Shown here piece after piece: positions 33,162 to 36,806 of a DNA stretch of 36,806 nucleotides. A program made the position numbers and the translations under genes. A model generated the notes under the pieces. It searched no databases. It saw nothing but the letters and a program-made list of their open reading frames with translations, and was not told the origin of the DNA. Source of the stretch: an uncultured Clostridia bacterium (GTDB lineage: Bacteria > Bacillota > Clostridia > Oscillospirales > Acutalibacteraceae); the NCBI GenBank assembly GCA_944380875.1, contig CALWJA010000096.1, forward strand, positions 1 to 36,806, written 5' to 3'. How positions within the stretch are numbered: the first letter of the stretch is position 1; each line of letters begins with the position of its first letter.

Positions 33162-35054
33162 ATGGTGTTTCATGCTTTTTCTCCCAGACATGTGGCTCTT
33201 CGAGACGGTGAGCTGGTTCGGAGGCGGGAAGAAAACCGCCGGTATTTGATGAGCCTATCCAGCGATGCGCTGCTTCTGAATTATACCCACGAGGCTGGGC
33301 TGGATCTTTCTTTTAATTCCGGAGAAAAGGAAGATATGCATGGCGGATGGGAATCCCCTCTCTGCCAGCTGCGCGGGCACTTTTTGGGGCATTGGCTTTC
33401 TGCGGCAGCTATGCACTGGGCAGCCACGGGAGATATTGAAATTAAAGCCAAGGCGGATGCCATCGTTTCGGTGCTGGCGGAATGCCAGCAGTCCAACGGA
33501 GGTGAATGGGTAGGTTCCATCCCCGAAAAATATCTTACTTGGATTGCACAGGGCCATGCAGTATGGGCTCCTCAGTATACCCTTCATAAAACCCTTATGG
33601 GGCTTATGGACATGTATGAACTGGCAGGCAATGAAGAGGCTCTCTCCATTACCATTAATTTCGCAAAATGGTTTTCTCGCTGGAGCGCCCAGTTTACACG
33701 GGAAGAGTTTGATAATATTCTGGATGTGGAAACCGGAGGAATGCTGGAAGTTTGGACCCAGCTTTATAACGTTACAAAAGCGCCGGAACATAAGGAATTG
33801 ATGGACAAGTACTATCGGGGAAGGCTTTTCGACGCATTGCTTAGGGGAGAAGATGTTCTCACCAATATGCACGCCAATACAACCATTCCCGAAGTTCTGG
33901 GCGCGGCAAGAGCTTATGAGGTGACCGGAGAACAAAAATGGATGGATATTGTAAAAGCCTATTGGGATATGGCTTTTACAGAAAGAGGTTCTTATGCTAC
34001 CGGCGGCCAGACCTGCGGCGAGATCTGGACTCCCAAGCATGAAATGAACGCAAGGCTGGGTGATAAAAACCAGGAGCATTGTGTGGTGTATAACATGATG
34101 CGTTTGGCGGATTTCCTCTTCAGATGGACGGGAGAAGCCCGTTTTGCGGATTACTGGGAGCGCAATCTGTATAATGGTATTATGGCTCAGGGGTATTGGG
34201 ATGGCCATGGCAATTCCGCCAACGGTATGCATCACGATCATCCTTTGACAGGCCTTCTGACATATTTCCTGCCTTTGCGCGGGGGTTCTCAGAAAATGTG
34301 GGCCAGCCCCAAGAACGATTTCTTCTGCTGCCACGGGACATTGGTGCAGGCAAATGCTATTCATAATCACAGTATTTATTATAAATCCGAGGATGCCGTA
34401 GCGGTTTGCCAGTATCTAGCATCCGATCTTCAGGATGAAATCAAAGGGGTAGGCTTTAAGCTGGAGCAAAAGATCGACACATTAGCCGGAACCCAGCACC
34501 TTTCTTCTGATTCCAGCGGAAAACAAACTATCGGAACATTGACTCGCATTTATCCCCACGATCCTAACAAACTTGCTTCTCGCATAACGATTAAAGCTGA
34601 AAAGCCGGTGGAATTTACTCTGATGATCCGCATTCCTTCCTGGCTGAAGGCAGAACCGTTCCTTTGTGTGAATGGGGAAGAGGTTCCTGTATCTAAAAAT
34701 GAAAAAGGATTTTTGGAGATTCATCGTGTTTGGGAAAACGACCAGGTGTATTTTGAGTTCCAGAAAGGCATTACTGCCGTTCCGCTGCCCGGTGATGAAA
34801 ATCAGGTAGCTTTCCTGAATGGTCCTGTTGTGTTGGCAGGTCTTTGCGAAGAAGAAAGAATGCTCTATGCAGGGGAAAATCAGCCTTTGGAAACCCTATT
34901 GGTTCCTGATAACGAAAGAGAATGGGGGAACTGGAAGCAGACATTCAAAACTGCCGGGCAGGATAGGGGAATCCGTTTCTGGCCCCTGTATCAGATCGGT
35001 TACGAAAAGTACAGCGTATATTTCCCCATTAAGAGAGTCAAGGACGCAGAATAA
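33162..35054 (+). CDS. GH127-type beta-L-arabinofuranosidase (DUF1680 fold)
   Basis: 630-residue member of the GH127/GH146 clan, which removes beta-L-arabinofuranose from plant glycans such as extensin-type side chains or pectin. The N-terminus SPRHVALRDGELVRRREEN and GHFLGHWLSAAAMHW are typical. The zinc-thiolate catalytic site is present: E305 and C307 (QEHCVVYNMMRLADFLF), C389 and C390 (FFCCHGTL), corresponding to the E, C, C, C set of the Bifidobacterium enzyme HypBA1, whose nucleophile is the first cysteine of the CC pair. No signal peptide, so cytoplasmic. ATG 33162 has GGAGG 8 nt upstream. Neighbouring GRE genes may belong to the same catabolic route, which is inference. Confidence 0.92.
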   Translation: MVFHAFSPRHVALRDGELVRRREENRRYLMSLSSDALLLNYTHEAGLDLSFNSGEKEDMHGGWESPLCQLRGHFLGHWLSAAAMHWAATGDIEIKAKADAIVSVLAECQQSNGGEWVGSIPEKYLTWIAQGHAVWAPQYTLHKTLMGLMDMYELAGNEEALSITINFAKWFSRWSAQFTREEFDNILDVETGGMLEVWTQLYNVTKAPEHKELMDKYYRGRLFDALLRGEDVLTNMHANTTIPEVLGAARAYEVTGEQKWMDIVKAYWDMAFTERGSYATGGQTCGEIWTPKHEMNARLGDKNQEHCVVYNMMRLADFLFRWTGEARFADYWERNLYNGIMAQGYWDGHGNSANGMHHDHPLTGLLTYFLPLRGGSQKMWASPKNDFFCCHGTLVQANAIHNHSIYYKSEDAVAVCQYLASDLQDEIKGVGFKLEQKIDTLAGTQHLSSDSSGKQTIGTLTRIYPHDPNKLASRITIKAEKPVEFTLMIRIPSWLKAEPFLCVNGEEVPVSKNEKGFLEIHRVWENDQVYFEFQKGITAVPLPGDENQVAFLNGPVVLAGLCEEERMLYAGENQPLETLLVPDNEREWGNWKQTFKTAGQDRGIRFWPLYQIGYEKYSVYFPIKRVKDAE

Positions 35055-35061
35055 ACAGCAC

Positions 35062-35105
35062 CTTGTAAGAAATCTGTAAGATTTTTTTGAGGAACCTGTA
35101 ATTTT
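35062..35105 (+). promoter_or_regulatory. 11-bp-phased direct repeats (OmpR/PhoB-type box)
   Basis: TGTAA occurs at 35064, 35075 and 35097, with the degenerate TTTGA at 35086, an exact 11-bp period. The 11-mers are CTTGTAAGAAA, TCTGTAAGATT, TTTTTGAGGAA and CCTGTAATTTT. On the other strand they read TTACA repeats, as in PhoP/PhoB-like boxes. They lie just before a TATGAT -10 (35113-35118) of the glycosyltransferase gene, where a response regulator could replace the missing -35. Confidence 0.65.
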
Positions 35106-35147
35106 CCTCCCGTATGATTACCATAAGAAAGGATCATACGGGAGGAA
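35104..35147 (+). promoter_or_regulatory. Perfect 15-bp inverted repeat covering the GT2 ribosome binding site
   Basis: TTCCTCCCGTATGAT (35104-35118) is the exact complement of 35133-35147, with a 14-nt loop. The right arm contains the SD GGGAGG and the left arm contains the complementary CCTCCC. If both arms are transcribed the hairpin hides the RBS; if transcription starts after the TATGAT -10, the repeat is instead a DNA operator. Confidence 0.7.
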
Positions 35148-35152
35148 TTTAT

Positions 35153-36421
35153 ATGTTTATGGCAAATTTGCTGCGGCTTTTGGCCGGTGGGATAGGGATT
35201 CTGCTCACAGCATACAGTATCTTTTTTGGGATTTTATTTTGTGGATATTTTCGAAGAAAAAGGAAGTTTCCAGCGGCGAAACCGAAAACTCGTTTTGCGG
35301 TGGTAATCGCTGCCCGCAATGAAGAAAAGGTGATAGGCGATCTTGTGGATAGCCTCCTTTCTCAAAACTATCCTAGGGAGCTTTACGATGTAGTAGTGGT
35401 TCCCAATAACTGCAAGGATAGAACAGCGCAAAAAGCGCAGATACATGGCGCCCGTATTCTGGAATGTACAGTGCCGGTCAAATCCAAAGGAGAAGTATTG
35501 CAGTTCGCTTTTTCCAGATTGATGCAGGAAGGGGATTACGACGCCTTTTGTGTTTTTGACGCAGATAATATAGCGGATCCGGGGTATCTATCTGCAATGA
35601 ACAGGGCTTTTTTGAAGGGGGCTCGGGTAGCACAGGGTTACAGGGAAAGTAAAAATCCCGGCAGCAGCTGGGTTGCAGGAGGATATTCCATCTATTTTCG
35701 CATGATTGCGGAATGCGTAAACCGCCCTCGTGCAGCATGGGGACTTCCTGTTTTTTTGGGAGGAACAGGCTGGGCCGTCAGCTGCGCTTGTCTGAAAGAA
35801 ACAGGCTGGACGGCAGACTCTATTGTGGAAGATTGTGAATATTCATTGAATTGTATCCTACGGGGCGAAAAAATTGTCTGGGTGCAGGATGCGGTTACAT
35901 TGGATGAACAACCTCTCTCGCTGCGCCAATCTTTTACGCAGCGGAGACGGTGGAGCAGTGGAATGCTGCGCCTTATCCCTTGGTTTTGGTCTAAAATGAT
36001 ACAGAATATCCGGCAGGGAAAAAATCTTGTTTGGCATCTAGATGCATTTTTGTCTGTGAGCGCACCTCTTATCCAGACGGCTTCCTTATTACCTGGGCTT
36101 CTGTGTACAGCAGCAGCCCTTTTGGAGGGAGGGAAAAACAGCACCTCCGCTTTTCTGCTTTGTATTTTGATTCCTTTTTTGCTCAACATTTTAGGAACAA
36201 CTCTTATGGCGGTATTTTTGGCCTGCATAGGAAAAGGATACCGAAAAGGACTGTATAAAGGGATACTGACATATTGGGTGTTCACTCTGAGTTGGACTTG
36301 GATCAGTTTTTTAAGTTTATTCCGAAAAATGGAAACTTGGAAAGAAATACAGCATACAGAAACGGTGGAAAAGGTATCCCAAAAATTGGGAGAACCGGTG
36401 AGTAAGAGAATCTTTTCGTGA
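35153..36421 (+). CDS. Membrane GT2 family glycosyltransferase (cellulose-synthase-like)
   Basis: 422-residue processive-type family 2 glycosyltransferase. One N-terminal TM helix (LLAGGIGILLTAYSIFFGILF, about 7-27) precedes the GT-A domain. FAVVIAARNEEKVIGDLVDSL binds the nucleotide sugar; DADN is the metal-binding motif, EDCEYSL the base region, and QRRRWSSGM the QxxRW motif. At least two C-terminal TM segments follow (about 300-395). It probably makes or extends a surface polysaccharide; the sugar is unknown. ATG 35153 has GGGAGG 7 nt upstream, inside the inverted repeat; ATG 35159 is possible. It stands alone under the phased repeats described at 35062. Confidence 0.9.
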   Translation: MFMANLLRLLAGGIGILLTAYSIFFGILFCGYFRRKRKFPAAKPKTRFAVVIAARNEEKVIGDLVDSLLSQNYPRELYDVVVVPNNCKDRTAQKAQIHGARILECTVPVKSKGEVLQFAFSRLMQEGDYDAFCVFDADNIADPGYLSAMNRAFLKGARVAQGYRESKNPGSSWVAGGYSIYFRMIAECVNRPRAAWGLPVFLGGTGWAVSCACLKETGWTADSIVEDCEYSLNCILRGEKIVWVQDAVTLDEQPLSLRQSFTQRRRWSSGMLRLIPWFWSKMIQNIRQGKNLVWHLDAFLSVSAPLIQTASLLPGLLCTAAALLEGGKNSTSAFLLCILIPFLLNILGTTLMAVFLACIGKGYRKGLYKGILTYWVFTLSWTWISFLSLFRKMETWKEIQHTETVEKVSQKLGEPVSKRIFS

Positions 36422-36478
36422 AAAATGTCGGATTATTTCTATTTATAGAAATAAAATTCGGTTTATTCAGATTTTCTC

Positions 36479-36507
36479 TTGACAGAATCCTTCCAAATCT
36501 GTATAAT
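36479..36507 (+). promoter_or_regulatory. rpsU promoter
   Basis: Full consensus TTGACA (36479-36484), a 17-nt spacer and TATAAT (36502-36507), as expected for a ribosomal protein gene. Confidence 0.93.
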
Positions 36508-36569
36508 ACAAGTCATGTAATGTGTTTTACAGTAAAACCCCTGCCAGTTGGCGGATGGGAGGGAAATAA

Positions 36570-36746
36570 ATGGCTGAGATCAGAATTAAAGACAATGAAT
36601 CACTGGAAAGCGCGCTGAGAAGATTTAAGAAGCAGTGTGCAAGAGCTGGTGTCATTGCTGAGGTTCGTAAAAGAGAAGCGTATGAGAAGCCTTCTGTTAA
36701 GCGTAAGAAGAAGTCTGAGGCGGCTCGTAAGCGTAAATTCAGATGA
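36570..36746 (+). CDS. rpsU: 30S ribosomal protein S21
   Basis: A 58-residue highly basic small-subunit protein. It begins [19 protein letters not shown], continues [21 protein letters not shown], and ends in a lysine/arginine-rich tail [13 protein letters not shown], all typical of bacterial S21. The SD GGGAGG lies at 36558-36563, 6 nt before the ATG. It has a consensus promoter and a strong terminator, so it is transcribed alone in this window. Confidence 0.97.
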   Translation: MAEIRIKDNESLESALRRFKKQCARAGVIAEVRKREAYEKPSVKRKKKSEAARKRKFR

Positions 36747-36768
36747 GACATTTCAAATCTGGGACTTG

Positions 36769-36796
36769 AAAAGCGGGCTTTAAGCCCGCTTTTTTA
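36769..36796 (+). terminator. rpsU terminator
   Basis: AAAAGCGGGCTT (36769-36780) folds on AAGCCCGCTTTT (36782-36793), followed by further T residues. Confidence 0.93.
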
Positions 36797-36806
36797 GCTT
36801 CCTTTG

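Noticed and set aside
1-36806. CRISPR array, rRNA genes, insertion sequences or prophage genes
   Set aside because: No regularly spaced repeats, rRNA sequence, transposase or phage structural genes were found on either strand.

Overview
The window reads as chromosomal DNA of an anaerobic, low-to-mid GC, spore-forming Firmicute, most likely a gut or rumen clostridium of the Oscillospiraceae/Ruminococcaceae type. This rests on gene content: a YlmC/YmxH sporulation protein, HPr kinase, WhiA, a short separate SecD and SecF, a two-gene SUF-like (SmsCB) system, a class Ic aspartate aminotransferase, a glycyl radical enzyme, and glycosidases for arabinose-rich plant polymers. Sigma-A type promoters and intrinsic terminators are clear throughout. 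Genus cannot be fixed from the sequence alone.

Layout. 1-9100 is an accessory, mainly carbohydrate region: xpt (+), a GH51 arabinofuranosidase (-), a beta-lactamase-fold hydrolase (+), an orphan serine recombinase (+), a hotdog thioesterase (-), a PH-domain protein (-), a GH4 glycosidase (-) and a divergent AraC-type regulator (+). 9195-13565 is a metal-stress unit: a CadC/CzrA-like ArsR repressor with a clear promoter and operator, a free-standing heavy-metal-associated (HMA) protein, a P-type metal ATPase without its own HMA domain, and smsC-smsB for Fe-S cluster assembly. No terminator is visible between the first gene and the hairpin after smsB. 13771-20062 holds ylmC, asnS, an aspartate aminotransferase and secD-secF, mostly with their own promoters and terminators. 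20101-29402 is a long co-directional run hprK - PHP phosphoesterase - murB - rapZ - whiA - dnaE - pfkA. The gluconeogenesis factor yvcK, usually found between rapZ and whiA, is absent. 29511-29863 is a tRNA operon (Trp, Asp, Thr).

30012-35054 is the most unusual region: an uncharacterised glycyl radical enzyme (GRE), its radical-SAM activase and a GH127 beta-L-arabinofuranosidase. The GRE reading frame is broken near its N-terminus at an A7 run that forms a correctly phased -1 slippery heptamer. The activase ends at the only TAG stop among the 30 protein genes of the window, and 16 further in-frame codons after it look like the normal C-terminus. The operon is therefore either decaying, recoded, or affected by sequencing errors. 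35062-36421 is a membrane GT2 glycosyltransferase preceded by 11-bp-phased repeats (an OmpR/PhoB-type site) and a perfect 15-bp inverted repeat that covers its ribosome binding site. The window ends with rpsU, a 58-residue S21 protein.

Together the sugar genes point to use of arabinan/pectin-type side chains (GH51 for alpha-L-arabinofuranose, GH127 for beta-L-arabinofuranose, GH4 for an alpha-linked sugar). The central block ties carbon-status sensing (HprK, RapZ) to wall synthesis (MurB), division control (WhiA), replication (DnaE) and glycolysis (PfkA).
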